64,000 bases of DNA, from NCBI GenBank assembly GCA_007644065.1, contig VJWN01000014.1, positions 992,001-1,056,000 on the forward strand. Reading direction: 5' to 3'. A program made the translations under genes and the position numbers. Shown here piece after piece: positions 21,893 through 33,006 of this stretch; the first letter of the stretch is position 1; every line of letters begins with the position of its first letter. The stretch is from Margaritispora aquatica (Eukaryota > Ascomycota > Leotiomycetes > Helotiales > Discinellaceae). Under the pieces are notes generated by a model. The model made no database searches, was not told the origin of the DNA, and saw only the letters and a program-made list of their open reading frames with translations.

Positions 21893-22392
21893 GGCTATGC
21901 TTATTCAAACTCTAGTATGCATCCACACAGTCACACATTCACAGAAGTACGAAATATCGCCATCACCTCGGCAGTAATTCCTTTAGTCGTCGCCCCCTTG
22001 TCGTCAACATTGAACGTGGCTTAGCTCGGTTCACACAGCTCAGTTTAGTGGCTGAAGCCACTCCACTTTTTCGGGTTTGCCCTGCCAAGGAAATGGGATG
22101 ATTGCGAATCTGGGATCCTTGTAAGGCAAGGCAAACAAGGATCAAGAAAAGAGGAACTTCTCAAAAGTAGAAATGCTGGGGTTGCAACCATGTACGAGAA
22201 CACGACGTCATGCTGCATATCAGATGTTCGACGAATTTCATTTGGATTATGAGATTTATATAAGAGTATGAGCAATTCTTGTGACTGCTTTTTATCGATT
22301 ATCACTTTGTATCAATTTGAATCTGAAAGAAAGTCCACATAACACACACAAAATACTGAAGTTCTTACGAAATCACAACTACCTCAAACAAA
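21893..22392. other. divergent promoter region
   Basis: This lies between the start of the minus-strand zinc-core gene and the start of the PMP3 gene. It contains the TATA-like element annotated at 22257. Confidence 0.5.
22257..22264 (+). promoter_or_regulatory. TATA-like element of the PMP3 gene
   Basis: TATATAAG lies about 130 bp upstream of the ATG at 22393, a usual distance for a fungal core promoter with a leader of about 100 nt. Confidence 0.4.
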
Positions 22393-22713
22393 ATGGCAAA
22401 AGGATCTTCAACCGTATGTTTTCCTCATCTCCTTTCTACTTTTCTAGAGGCACAAGCTAATACTTTCCAGATGGATGTCTGCATCTACCTCCTCGCCATC
22501 TTCCTTCCCCCGCTTGCTGTATTTCTCAAGACAGGATGCGGAGCGGACTTCTTGATCAACATACTATTGTCTATCCTAGGATGGATTCCAGGTGTAATTC
22601 GTAAGTGCAAAACCGAATCACCTATTGAAGCAAATTTGTGAGAGTCAACACTAACATCATCGATAGACGCTTGGTGGATTATTGGAAAGCATGATAAGGC
22701 GAAGGTCTACTAG
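22393..22713 (+). CDS. PMP3/UPF0057 plasma-membrane proteolipid
   Basis: Exons 22393-22413, 22471-22600 and 22667-22713 encode 65 aa. The protein has the two hydrophobic segments of the PMP3 (UPF0057) family: YLLAIFLPPLAVFLKTGCG, then FLINILLSILGWIPGVIHA, ending WWIIGKHDKAKVY. PMP3 proteins sit in the plasma membrane and modulate membrane potential and salt tolerance in yeast. The first exon codes for only seven residues. Introns 22414-22470 (GTATGT) and 22601-22666 (GTAAGT) are phase-consistent. The assignment is firm. Confidence 0.9.
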
Positions 22714-23077
22714 ATGTGGTAGCGAGTGAGACGAGGTTGACGATGGGAGGATAAGCGATATGATGATACCCGGTGGATTTGTCTGATTTTGGGAGGGAGT
22801 TTATTGTTTAATGGCTGCTTGATAACCGGATCCTGACTAGCTTTATAACTATTGAATGCGGCTCTATGTAATTCAATGCCATACTGTACAGAATTGTGCT
22901 TATGAATTCACCAAAACTCCAGCCCTTTGGCTTAATGTGCGAATTTGCCTCACACAATCTCGACGAACAATCTTTACTGTTGTATACAAGAACACGAGGT
23001 CTCCGGATCACATGTTGTGAACAGAACATCCCTTATCAGGTTCGCGGTCAAATATCGTGTACATTTTTATCTACCCC
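22714..23077. other. intergenic between convergent genes
   Basis: This lies between the PMP3 stop and the EthD gene stop. I see no gene. Confidence 0.5.
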
Positions 23078-23550
23078 TCACTTTGGACTCGTAGCAATCA
23101 CGCTCCCAACCAGCACAACCGGCTTAGCGCTCGAGTAATTCGGGCCATCAGCCATGATCTCCTCGCTCTGAGCTGCAGCCTTCATGAAACCCTCCGTATC
23201 CTTCCAGTAGGTGAGGCACATAGCTGTCCAACCACTCGACTCGTTGAGCTTGATGACTTGCCAATTGAGCAGCTATTGGGACGATCAGCTATTTCTTTGA
23301 CTTTCTCCTCCTCAAGCCATGACTAAATAAGTTCTGGCTTTATGAATGAAGGAACTATGAAGAAAGAGGAGAAATGAAGGAGAATGCAAGCAAGAGTGGG
23401 GAATTGATTCGAACGTACGCCAAATTTGGGCCATTGTGCTTGAAGTTTTGTCATGTGCTTGTTGATGTAATAGTCGAAATCGAAAGGTTTCGCATCACTC
23501 CCTGTTGGAGCAGCGGGGTAAAGGATCGTGACTGCTGGTTGATTTGCCAT
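23078..23550 (-). CDS. EthD-domain protein
   Basis: Exons 23550-23419 and 23272-23078 encode 108 aa, the usual size of a stand-alone EthD-like dimeric alpha/beta-barrel protein. The N-terminus AVTILYPAAPTGSDAKPFDF leads into DYYINKHMTKLQ, the typical active-site-side helix, then WTAMCLTYWKD and a C-terminal strand (KPVVLVGSVIA). The ATG at 23550 is preferred; the frame extends upstream only through non-ATG codons. The intron is 23418-23273 (GTACGT, acceptor TAG). The family includes a bacterial ether-degradation accessory protein and fungal decarboxylases or cyclases. The function here is unknown. Confidence 0.8.
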
Positions 23551-24317
23551 CCTCTCGTTGCTAAGTTGAGTCAATATCTTGGAGTATATATCAGCCAAAT
23601 TGCGGGCAACAGATTAGAGTATCTCGCTTACTTTGGTATTGCTTGGTTTGGATAGTAATATATGTATATTTCGATATCGTCTTGAGTAAGATGGTATGTA
23701 GGAATAAACGCTCACTCTCCAAGTTTTATATCATGCAGCTTAATGCGGGGTGCAAGATGCTTGTTAATCCATCACATGCCCTAGCCGAGTCACGATCTGG
23801 AGGTTGCCCTCTTTGTCCCTTGTACCACTGCAAATCCGAAGACCAATGTTTCTGTTTCTGTGATGTTAGTAATCTTCTGCGTGGTCGAACAAACTCCTAT
23901 CTTTTGAAGTAAGGCAAAATAAGTGAATTTAATCTAGGTATGAACAGATTAATCGTAGAGTTCATATCAGAGGTATTGGAAATCGAGCCTGAGCTATAAA
24001 GCACACAGATCCAACAATAAACATGGCACAGTCTCATGTTCTGCTTGATGTCAGAAAAAGCCCACACAAAAACGAAATGAGCGAACGAAAATCTGGTTTT
24101 GGTTGCACGAGTTGAGTGATCATTTCCTATTGACACATTGTACAGTATATCCTACATGGACTCCGTAATTTTCCGTTCCAATGCCACTCCATATCCATGC
24201 ATCGCCAAAATTTGTACAACCCATGCAGCCATCTATTGGTGCAACCACGTCTTCATCTGAAAAGACAAGTAGAAGAGATATTATACAAACACATCAAGGC
24301 TAAAACATTAATCTAGT
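23551..24317. other. intergenic
   Basis: This holds the EthD gene promoter and the MEF1 3' flank. It is AT-rich and I see no gene. Confidence 0.5.
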
Positions 24318-26903
24318 CTATTTCTTGTGTCTATCCGCCTGTGCCTTCTCATACTTGGCAATGAGCTCTTTCCTGAATATTTGGTTAGAATTATCAACTT
24401 CAGGGTGCATTGAGGAAACTTACTGGAGCTGCATCGGAGCTGGGCTGTAATGACTGAATTCCATGCCGAACTCTCCCTTTCCTTGAGTCGCAGCTCTCAA
24501 TTGCGAACTGAAGCCAAACATAGCGTTCAAACTACAATCTGCAAGGAGAGTGAAATCCTCAGGACCAATCTCAGTGTCGTTGATGATCGCGTTTCGCTTG
24601 TTGAGAAGGCCGACAATATTTCCTTGGAACTCATTGGGCGCGGTAATGGTAGTTTTCATCAAAGGTTCCAAGACCTGTGGCTTTCCTTGCTTAAAAGCCT
24701 TCCGGAAAGCTCCTGCAGTGGCGTTCTTGAAAGCCATTTCAGAAGAATCGGTGATATGAATTGCTCCATCGTTGATAACCATGCTGGTTGCAAGAACGGG
24801 ATGGCCAATAAGTGGGCCCTTCTCACAAGATTGCAAGAAACCTTTCTCACAAGCGTAGAGATACTTTTCAGAGATAGAGCCTCCAACAACTTCTTGTCGG
24901 AACTTGGATTGAGCGTATCCGTTTGGTCCCGCCTCAATAGGCTCCATCCATCCAACAACTCTGGCATAATCTCCAGCACCACCGGTCTGCTTCTTGAGTG
25001 TGTGATCAAAGTTCACCTTCTCGGTAATGGTTTCTCTGTAAGCCACTTGGGGCTTTCCAGTCTCCACCTCAACGTTATACTCACGACGCATTCGCTCGAT
25101 GTAGATATCCAAATGCAACTCACCCATACCTGAGATGATCGTTTCCAAACTTTCATTATCAACGTGAACCCTGAATGTTGGATCTTCTCGCTGGAAGCGA
25201 TTCATGGCTTTACTAAAGTTCAAGCCATCCTTTCCAGTCTTCGGTTTGATAGATAGAGAAATAACAGGATCTGGGACGAACATAGAGCTCATAGAGTATG
25301 GTAAACCACCATCCGTAAATGTGTCTCCAGATGCACAATCAACACCGAATACGGCGCAAATCTCTCCAGCACCAATCTCGGGGACTTCCTCCATCTCGTT
25401 GGAGTGCATTCGAACAATACGAGGAATTTTGACCTTCTTGTCTGTCCTGGCATTGAACACGTTCATTCCCTTCTTCAAGGATCCTTGATACACCCGGATG
25501 TAGGTCAATTGCCCGTAGTTACTTTCTTCCAGCTTAAATGCCAGTCCCACGAAGGGTAGCGAGTTATACGAGACAAGCTTTACAGGAGCTTCCATTCTGC
25601 GTTGATCGAGTGCCAAATTCTCAACCTCCGCTGGATTAGGTAGATAATCGACGACGGCGTCCAACATAGGCTGTACTGACTTATCTGCCAAAGCACTGCC
25701 CATCAAAACAGGCGTGAATTTCAGAGCAATGGTAGCTCTTCGAATTGCTGCCTTCAATTGCTCTGGTGTTGGAATTTTCTCATCCAAGTAGATATTTGCG
25801 ATCTCGTCATCAACATCTGCCAGTGTTTCGATCATTATTGAACGCCTTTCCTCAGCTATTTTCCTCACACTCTCGGGAATCTCGTCTGTCTCGCGAATAA
25901 TTTCCCCCTTTGGTCCATCATTGTAGATTGCCTTCATTCTGATTAAATCCACGACACCTTCGAAAGTGTCCTCAGATCCAATTGGCACCTGGAGCGCTGC
26001 TGCTGGAATGCGCAATTTTTGGTTGATCTGATCCACAGCCTTGAAGGGATTGGCTCCCATCCGATCCATCTTGTTGATGAAACTGATCCGAGGAATATTG
26101 TATCTTCGCATTTGTCGATCGACTGTAATGGTTTGACTCTGCACTCCGCTCACAGCGCAAAGAATCATGACGGCTCCATCCAAAACTCGCAGAGCGCGCT
26201 CTACTTCAATTGTGAAATCGATATGCCCAGGTGTATCAATCAAGTTAATGTGATACTTCTCTTCTACTCCATTTTCTTTCTTGATCCAGTCGCAAAAAGT
26301 TGCAGCAGATTGAATTGTGATTCCCTTCTCCCTTTCCAGGTCCATGGAGTCCATCTTGGCACCAACTGCATCCTTCCCTCGTACTTCATGAATAGAATTG
26401 ATTCGTCCGGTGTAGAAGAGTACACGTTCTGTCGCTGTTGTCTTGCCACTGTCGATATGCGCCTACAAACTTAGTGATCAATCACAAAGCACATGATAAC
26501 TACGTACTGCAATTCCAATATTTCGAATCCTTTCCAGGCGATATCTCTCTGCCTTGTCCAAATTCTGGATAATTGCCGCCTGGGTTAAACTTGCTGGGTT
26601 GGATGCAGCTTTCTTCAAACTGCTTGACATGAGCCATTGATCACTAATACCGCCAACAAAGAACGGTGTTGAAGAATTAAATGAATGCTGGGCTTCTGGA
26701 GCTACTTACACAGCTTCTGCGGCACCGCATCGTATTCTTGAATTTGAGAAATATCTCTCTCCCCCTTTCCTTGCACCAAGTGTTGCTGGAACTCGACCCT
26801 GTGCGTTCAAGCACAAGAATCGTGGACGCGATGCACAACCCGCCAGCGACCCAACTACCGCTTCCGTAGAAGCAGCTGCTCGAACTGCTCTGTTTGCCCT
26901 CAT
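24318..26903 (-). CDS. MEF1: mitochondrial translation elongation factor G1
   Basis: Four exons (26903-26710, 26643-26508, 26462-24424, 24372-24318) encode 807 aa. The first 60 or so residues are Arg/Ala-rich with few acids, as in a mitochondrial targeting sequence. GTPase motifs are AHIDSGKTT (residues 111-119), [20 protein letters not shown] and NKMDR. Domain IV and V follow to the end, [16 protein letters not shown]. The [15 protein letters not shown] block is typical of EF-G1, not the recycling factor MEF2. It drives ribosomal translocation in mitochondria. The last intron (24423-24373, GTAAGT) is needed for the natural C-terminus. The gene is divergent from POLK. Confidence 0.95.
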
Positions 26904-27214
26904 GATCGTTGATTGAACTCACCACTCCAGATCATCGGATCATCCACAACATTTTTTTGGACCTCGACGCGCAGTCTAAGTCCGACTACCGTAGAAATTT
27001 CAATCCTTGTTTGCTGTCACATGATCGCGCGCGTCAGCCTAGAAGGAAACAAAGGCGTCTCAACCTCTCTTGCTTGTGTATAGCTACTCCAGCGAGAGGA
27101 GCCTACAAATTCCCTTCGCGTCAAATAAAGCGGTTTTAGATAGACAACAGATGACCGAATTTCTGGGTTCAGAGTTATTAAAATGTACGAAGACATAGGA
27201 CATACGATCCGAAG
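26904..27214. promoter_or_regulatory. shared divergent promoter of MEF1 and DNA polymerase kappa gene
   Basis: The 311 bp between the two start codons must hold both promoters. No TATA box is evident. Several CG-containing motifs lie at 27015-27120. Confidence 0.5.
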
Positions 27215-29153
27215 ATGGCCACAGAACTTGATCCGAAGCTCGTACAAGATCACGATACATTGAAGTACTCTCTCCTCGGGCCTTCGTTGACCAAATCAGG
27301 CCAGGATAATGTCGACCAGCAGAAGGTGCAGAGTCTCCCTTGACAGGGAATTCAAGGCTAATTCTCAAAGGTTTCCGAGGTGATTTACAACGCGTCGAAA
27401 GGTTCGAAATATTTCAATAACGAAGAAGCCCGAGACAAGAATCTTACCCAAAAAATTGAACGCATCCTTGCTAAGAAGCAAAAACTGGAGAATTTGGATC
27501 TGGCTTATGATCGAAGGAAAGCAGATGAGTATATTGCGGAATTGGAGCTCTCGAGGGACTTGTCACAAGTGATTGTCCATGTCGATTGTGATGCTTTCTA
27601 TGCCGCCGTGGAAGAGCTCGACAGGCCAGAGCTCAAGGATGTGCCATTTTCTGTGGGTAAGGGGGTGCTCACAACTTGTAACTACCACGTAAGCTAGTCT
27701 GTCCATTTTCGTAGATAACGAAATTAACATTAGGTAGGCTAGGAAGTTTGGATGCCGAAGTGGCATGGCAGGCTTTGTAGCGAAGAAGCTCTGCCCCCAG
27801 CTCATTCAGATCCCTCTCAACTTCGACAAGTACACGGCGAAAGCACAGGAAGTGAGGGAAGTGATAGCAGATTATGACCCTCGTTTTGAAAGTGCTAGTT
27901 GTGATGAGGCATTCTTGAACATTACCGAATACTGCGAGAACAATGACATGGCGCCGGAGGAGGCAGTTGAGCAATTACGTCGGGAGGTCCATGAGAAAAC
28001 TAAAATAACAATCTCGGCTGGTGTGGCGAGCAATGCGAAGCTGGCGAAAATCTGCTCTAACAAGAACAAACCAAATGGCCAATTCTCACTGCCAAGGGAC
28101 CGTACCACGATCATGGCATTCATGCGCGACTTGCCTTGTCGGAAAGTCAATGGTGTAGGTCGTGTCTTTGAGAGAGAATTAGATGCTATAGGAGTGAAGA
28201 CCTGTGGTGATATCTATGCATATAGACAATATCTATCCAAACTGTTCGGCGAGAAAGCATTTGCCTTCTTGATGCAATGCTATCTAGGTCTTGGGCGGAC
28301 CAAGATACAGCCAGCCGAAGATTACGAACGAAAAAGTGTCGGCACTGAAAGCACTTTCGGTGACATGAGCAATCCAGCGGAGCTGCGAAGTAAACTTCGA
28401 GCAACAGCGGAAGAGCTAGAAAAAGACATGCTCCGTACTCAATTCAAAGGACGGACATTATGCTTGAAAGTCAAGTTCCATACCTACGAGGTATTTACAA
28501 GACAAGTAATCCCACCCAAAGCTGTGTACCAATCAGAAGATCTGTATCGATATGCGGTGCCCATGTTAAGTAAGCTTGAGCAAGACTTCCCAGGGATGAA
28601 GCTTCGGCTCATGGGTCTTCGATGTACACATCTGGTTAGTATGAAGAAGCCAGATACAATGGCATTCTTCGGCTTCAAGAAACGGGCTTCAGATGCAGAA
28701 GAATCAATAGGTAGCCCACCCAATACAGCAAAGCGAAAAGCAGATGCTCTAGTTACGGAAGAAGAGCAATGGGAACAATGGCCTGATGAACTTTTGTTCG
28801 AAGATGCTGAGCGTCAAGAAAAGGAGGACGAGATGAAAGAGCTTGAGAGTCTCAGTCAGGAAATTGACAAAAGAAGACATCACGGTAAGGAAATTGTGCC
28901 AAATCCAAAGAGGGAACAACCACCAGAAGAAGAGTGGTGGGATTGCCCGATATGCTTGAGGCCACAGACAGCCAATGAGAAAGATTTCAATGAGCATATT
29001 GATCTTTGTCTGTCGAGACAGACTATACGAGACGTCGTGCAGGAGACATCTGAATCAAGATCGCGAGAACATACACCTGCACCGAAGAAAGCGAAGACGG
29101 GTAAATGGAGTGTGCCTAGCGATCCCAAACAGCGTAGACTTAACTTTGGGTGA
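27215..29153 (+). CDS. DNA polymerase kappa (Y family, DinB-like)
   Basis: Exons 27215-27325, 27371-27688 and 27738-29153 encode 614 aa. The palm motif [19 protein letters not shown] carries the metal-binding Asp near residues 109-111; the second, [12 protein letters not shown], lies near 195-200. [17 protein letters not shown] is the kappa-type finger region. Little-finger sequence follows. A C-terminal UBZ-type zinc finger ([20 protein letters not shown]) should bind ubiquitinated PCNA. The enzyme extends DNA past minor-groove lesions in the nucleus. Intron 1 (27326-27370) is only 45 nt, with a weak donor GTGCAG. Intron 2 is 27689-27737. It is convergent with the RPEL gene. Confidence 0.93.
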
Positions 29154-29389
29154 GATTGATAGAGCTTCATGAAATAATGCAGTCATCTCAGGTCTTTGAA
29201 AGTATGATTTTAATTTCATCTGAATTGCCGTATCGTACCATCGTAACTTTCATACAATCGCGGGGTAATATCAAAACGTAAGGCCAGCTCCCGATTGACA
29301 GTGACAACGCAGTATTTTCCATCCCTTCCAAGCCCAAGCAATACGCCAAAGCAATATCCATCGCCAAAACATTTTCTGATTCCTAGTAT

Positions 29390-30027
29390 TCAAGCACCGC
29401 CTTCGCGCTTGGCGTACTCATCCTCCATCTTCTCCTCATAGCTCGTTGGATCCTCAGTTAGGATACCTTCCTTAATTAAATCTTCTGCCTTGGGACGATG
29501 TTGGATCTTCTCGTTCAAGCTATCGGCACGCATATGCTTCTCGAGTTCGCGCTGGTGACCTTGGATCGAGGGTGCAGCTGTTGAGTCGGGGAGGATGTTA
29601 CCTGCAGCAGATTTAGTCTCAGTACGTCAGCAGATGGGCACAACTTACGCTCAATCAAGTCCTCTCTCTGCGGACGCTTTCCTAGTCCTTTCTTCAATGC
29701 ATCGGCTGCGCGCTGACGTTCAAGCTCAAAAGCGGCGGACTGAAGTGCCCTATTGATATGCTGGAATTAGCTTCGTCCCTGTGCAACCAAAACAAGCAGT
29801 CTCTCCACGACATGCGGAATAAACACCACGCACATTCGGTGGGTTTAAAGATAGGGGAAGACATACGGAGCAGCATTTGTATCGAGTAAGATATGTCTGT
29901 CCTTCAATTCTTGTGGATCTGGGCGGTTCTGGATGTGTTTCTCAAGGGAGTTCTGGCGGATATGGCTCGCAGGGCGAACTGGAGAGATCGGTGTCTCGTC
30001 GATTACTGAGGCGCGGTCTTCGGCCAT
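29390..30027 (-). CDS. RPEL-repeat protein
   Basis: Exons 30027-29867, 29749-29649 and 29601-29390 encode 157 aa. Three RPEL-type repeats are visible: RQNSLEKHIQNRPDPQELK, LGKRPQREDLIERNIL and LNEKIQHRPKAEDLIKEGIL. Repeats of this family bind G-actin in MRTF and Phactr proteins; fungal examples are short and mostly uncharacterised. The rest is charged and probably disordered. Introns 29866-29750 (GTATGT) and 29648-29602 (GTAAGT) both interrupt between repeats or at a repeat edge. Actin binding is inferred from the repeats. Confidence 0.85.
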
Positions 30028-30461
30028 TTTGTATGATGAGTTTGTGTTTGAAAGGGAGTATGTTGCTTTGTGTTCTGCTGAAATTTTTGGCGTAATTATA
30101 TGTTCGGACGAAGTTTGGGATAGATGATTGTTTTCTGTTGCCAGCAAGGAAGTTGCAGCTATGCCTTTGTTGCTTTGCCCCGCACTGCATCATCGTTGGC
30201 AGGAACCCTGGCTCGCCTGGCAACGGGGCCTCGCTTATTTGGGCGCTATCCCCTGAATGCACTGCACATTTCAACTTCATTTTCAAGCCTACGACATTTC
30301 TCTTTTGTAGACTTGTTTCATTATGCAAAGATGTGTGAGCTTGGTACAGTGATATAGTTCATCAACGCAGGGGCAAAATAAGCGAAATTTGTAACAAATA
30401 TAGACACAACAGCTCATCAACGCAACCCTCACCAACGAAGCTCAACAACAACCCCAACCAT
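30028..30461. other. intergenic
   Basis: This holds the promoter of the RPEL gene and the 3' flank of the first Cys-rich secreted gene. I see no gene. Confidence 0.5.
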
Positions 30462-30888
30462 CTATGAAGCCTTTCCCATATCTGCTCCCTCCGCCCGGCA
30501 ATAGAAATCCCACTCGTCGCCGCCGATATGGGAGGCAGCAGAGTTACAAACCAAGACGTCGCCACGGAAGCTCTGTGATCATGTTAGCAGTTTATCCCGG
30601 AGCTGGTTGAACAAAGAACGAGGACGTACCGTGATGCAATCAGGGCACGTGTCCCACTGTTTTGAGCCGGTGTTGCGAGCTTTATAACGATTGCATGCTT
30701 TCTGTGTGACGTCGTTGTTCTCTGTATTCACCTCGTTGATACCCTCGAAACTGCGGTCGGCACACCAAGCATAGCCGTGGAGGTCTGCCATTGCACTACA
30801 TGGCATGTTAGTCAAGGGCATGGAAAGAAGAAATAGCTTCTTACCCGGCAAAGAGAGCTGAGGCAGCGAGGATGATACTGAGTTGCAT
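30462..30888 (-). CDS. small secreted Cys-rich protein (copy A)
   Basis: Exons 30888-30845, 30795-30630 and 30572-30462 encode 106 aa. MQLSIILAASALFAGAMA is a signal peptide. The mature chain of about 88 residues has six Cys: GYAWC, KACNRY, WDTCPDC, VCNSAA and FYCR. It shares with the gene at 32359-33006 the blocks ACxxYxxxNTGxKQWDTCPDC and CNSAASHIGGDE, and an intron at the same place after CPDCxx. Small size, secretion and paired Cys fit an effector or toxin-like role, but no known family is recognised. A TATA-like element lies about 111 bp upstream. Confidence 0.8.
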
Positions 30889-30998
30889 GTTTGTGATGGT
30901 GGTGGTATGTTAAAAAATGTTTTCTGTAGTGAAGAGCTTGCTGAATATTTGTATTGAAGTTGCGGATTGGAACTTGAGAATAGGATGGAGCAGAATAA

Positions 30999-31004
30999 TT
31001 TATA
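30999..31004 (-). promoter_or_regulatory. TATA-like element, secreted copy A
   Basis: TATAAA on the minus strand lies about 111 bp upstream of the ATG at 30888. Confidence 0.4.
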
Positions 31005-32248
31005 CAAAAGAAACACGTAGCAATCCATGACCATACTCGAGGAGCTGAGCATGTAAAGGATTTTCGGACTAGCAAGACATGGACTAGAAAAGTTTGCATT
31101 ATGAAAACAATAGCCCCCACACTAGCATAAGGCCTGATCTTTGTTAGACAGCACTGCAGTCCAACAGATTCGCAAACCTTAAAAATTACTGAAGATACTT
31201 CGGCAGGCATTTCAATGCCATTTCTCCAACACACATAATCAAAGTGGATATACGACTTCACGCGCTTATCTCTAACGGAGACTTGCGGATTTGAACTTTG
31301 AACTTGCGTCCGAAACTGAACATCTTTGCGCTCTCCGGTGAAGTATCATACGAAATTATGCGATCATGCAGGGTTCGTCTAATATTGATCCATCAAGGTG
31401 TCGTTGGCTCGTATGAATTCTGGACTAGAGTTTGCGGGGTGTAGGTGAATCAGGCAAGGATTGGCATATGGGTACAGGGCCGTTATATCAGTTATTCTAC
31501 TAGCAGCTAGATTAATATACTATGACCACACATTCAGAAAATCTATGCTTTTCATCTTATGTTTACCAAGACAGAATGCCAAGCAAACGTTTGAATTAAC
31601 AGTTATCCCAGCCTCGCGGGATTTTCCGAAACCACAAGGACAAATGATTCGGTTACAGCAAATCTAGGTCCAATGGTCTGCCTGCTATTACATTATCAAT
31701 GACTCAAGCCTACATCGTGCCCTTTTCGGTGCGCTGTTCGGATGAAAGTTCGCATGGAAATTCTCCACCTTCGACAGTCCCGAAGATCAGCCCAGGGAGA
31801 ACTTAAGGTTTGCCAATAAGCTTAATTTGATTCACATGTGACAAGCATTATACTCCTTCATCAAGGCGAGATCGTGCAACGCTTATGCCTTCCCATGTGC
31901 CATAGATAGCCCCGAGTCTTCCAAACGAGCGTAGGCTACAATGCGAGTGCAAACAAAGTCATCCCCTTCGTTGTCTCAAATAAATTGCTTATTATTTTTT
32001 AATTAAAAGAATGGTTTTGTGTTTTAATGGATGGAGAAGTCAATGTGCAAAAATAGAAGGCACTTTCTAATGCGTGAAGATCGTCACCTCGTGAGCAGCT
32101 TGGCAAATGAAATGGTAATTTATCGGAGTACGAAAGAAAACTTAATTAGAACTTCTTAGTACAAGCACAAGCGGCATGGAACAATGTCTCTAGCATCGGC
32201 TGGACACCGATTTTGGGGTGTCGCGACAGGGAAAGAGAGTTGAGAATG

Positions 32249-32254
32249 TATAAG
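32249..32254 (+). promoter_or_regulatory. TATA-like element, secreted copy B
   Basis: TATAAG lies about 105 bp upstream of the ATG at 32359, almost the same spacing as in copy A. Confidence 0.4.
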
Positions 32255-32358
32255 TAATTGTCTGTTGCTCAAGATCATATGTCGTTAGTTCCATCTTCTC
32301 ATTCATTCTCCACTAAGACTTTTTCTTTCACTTTGAATTAAGCAAATAAGCAAACAAA

Positions 32359-33006
32359 ATGCAATTCTCCGCCCTATTAGTTGTCTTCGCCGCTGGCGCC
32401 AGTGTTTTTGCTGATCTGCACAGCTACGGAAATTGTTACAGCCAGTAAGATATTTTGATCACACCTTAACCAACACTCCTATACTAACACTGAACAGCAT
32501 CCAGCCTATTGGCAATCCAAACACGTGCAGCAAAAGGAGAGATCAGAGCCTCTGGAACCGAGGTCTCATTGAGAAGCGTTCATATGCAGATGTAAAGGCC
32601 TTTGCTCCATAGCCCCCACTCACTCTAACATCCAAACAGAACGCAGCAGCGACAACCAAAGCATGTCAGGCCTATCGTAATCGCAATACCGGCACTAAGC
32701 AATGGGACACATGTCCAGACTGTACACTAGTACGTGTCCTGCGAAAATAGCCGAGAGGCGGGTTGCTAACTTGAACAGTACCAACGAAAGACCTCAGACG
32801 CATCATATTGTGTCTTGGCTTGTAACTCTGCTGCATCCCATATTGGCGGAGACGAGTTATCTTACTATTGTTCGTTTATGTTACACACATTGGTTGCATT
32901 ATTTGCTAGGCTCATTGTTGTTCGACATTTACGAGGAAAATCACTGACGCGAAGTTTTCTCAAAATAGGCAAGCAAGCAGGCGCAGACGGCTCATACGCA
33001 TACTAA
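32359..33006 (+). CDS. small secreted Cys-rich protein (copy B)
   Basis: Exons 32359-32444, 32498-32591, 32640-32729, 32779-32869 and 32969-33006 encode 132 aa. MQFSALLVVFAAGASVFA is a signal peptide. Cys occur in GNCYS, NTCSK, KACQAY, WDTCPDC, SYCVLAC and YYC. A Lys-Arg site (IEKRSYAD) near residue 55 could be cut by a Kex2 protease, releasing the conserved C-terminal part. The last intron (32870-32968, weak donor GTTCGT) is 99 nt and in frame: unspliced it would insert a hydrophobic 33-residue segment and still end at the same stop. Copy A supports the spliced form. Function is unknown. Confidence 0.75.

Larger units (their letters stand above)
30889..32358. other. AT-rich spacer between the divergent secreted paralogs
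   Basis: This 1.47 kb stretch separates the two copies and must carry both promoters. Apart from the two TATA-like elements, I see no ORF with family support and no transposon ends. Confidence 0.5.

Noticed and set aside
24450..25133. 227-aa plus-strand ORF inside MEF1
   Set aside because: It is antisense to a fully conserved EF-G exon and has no domain of its own.
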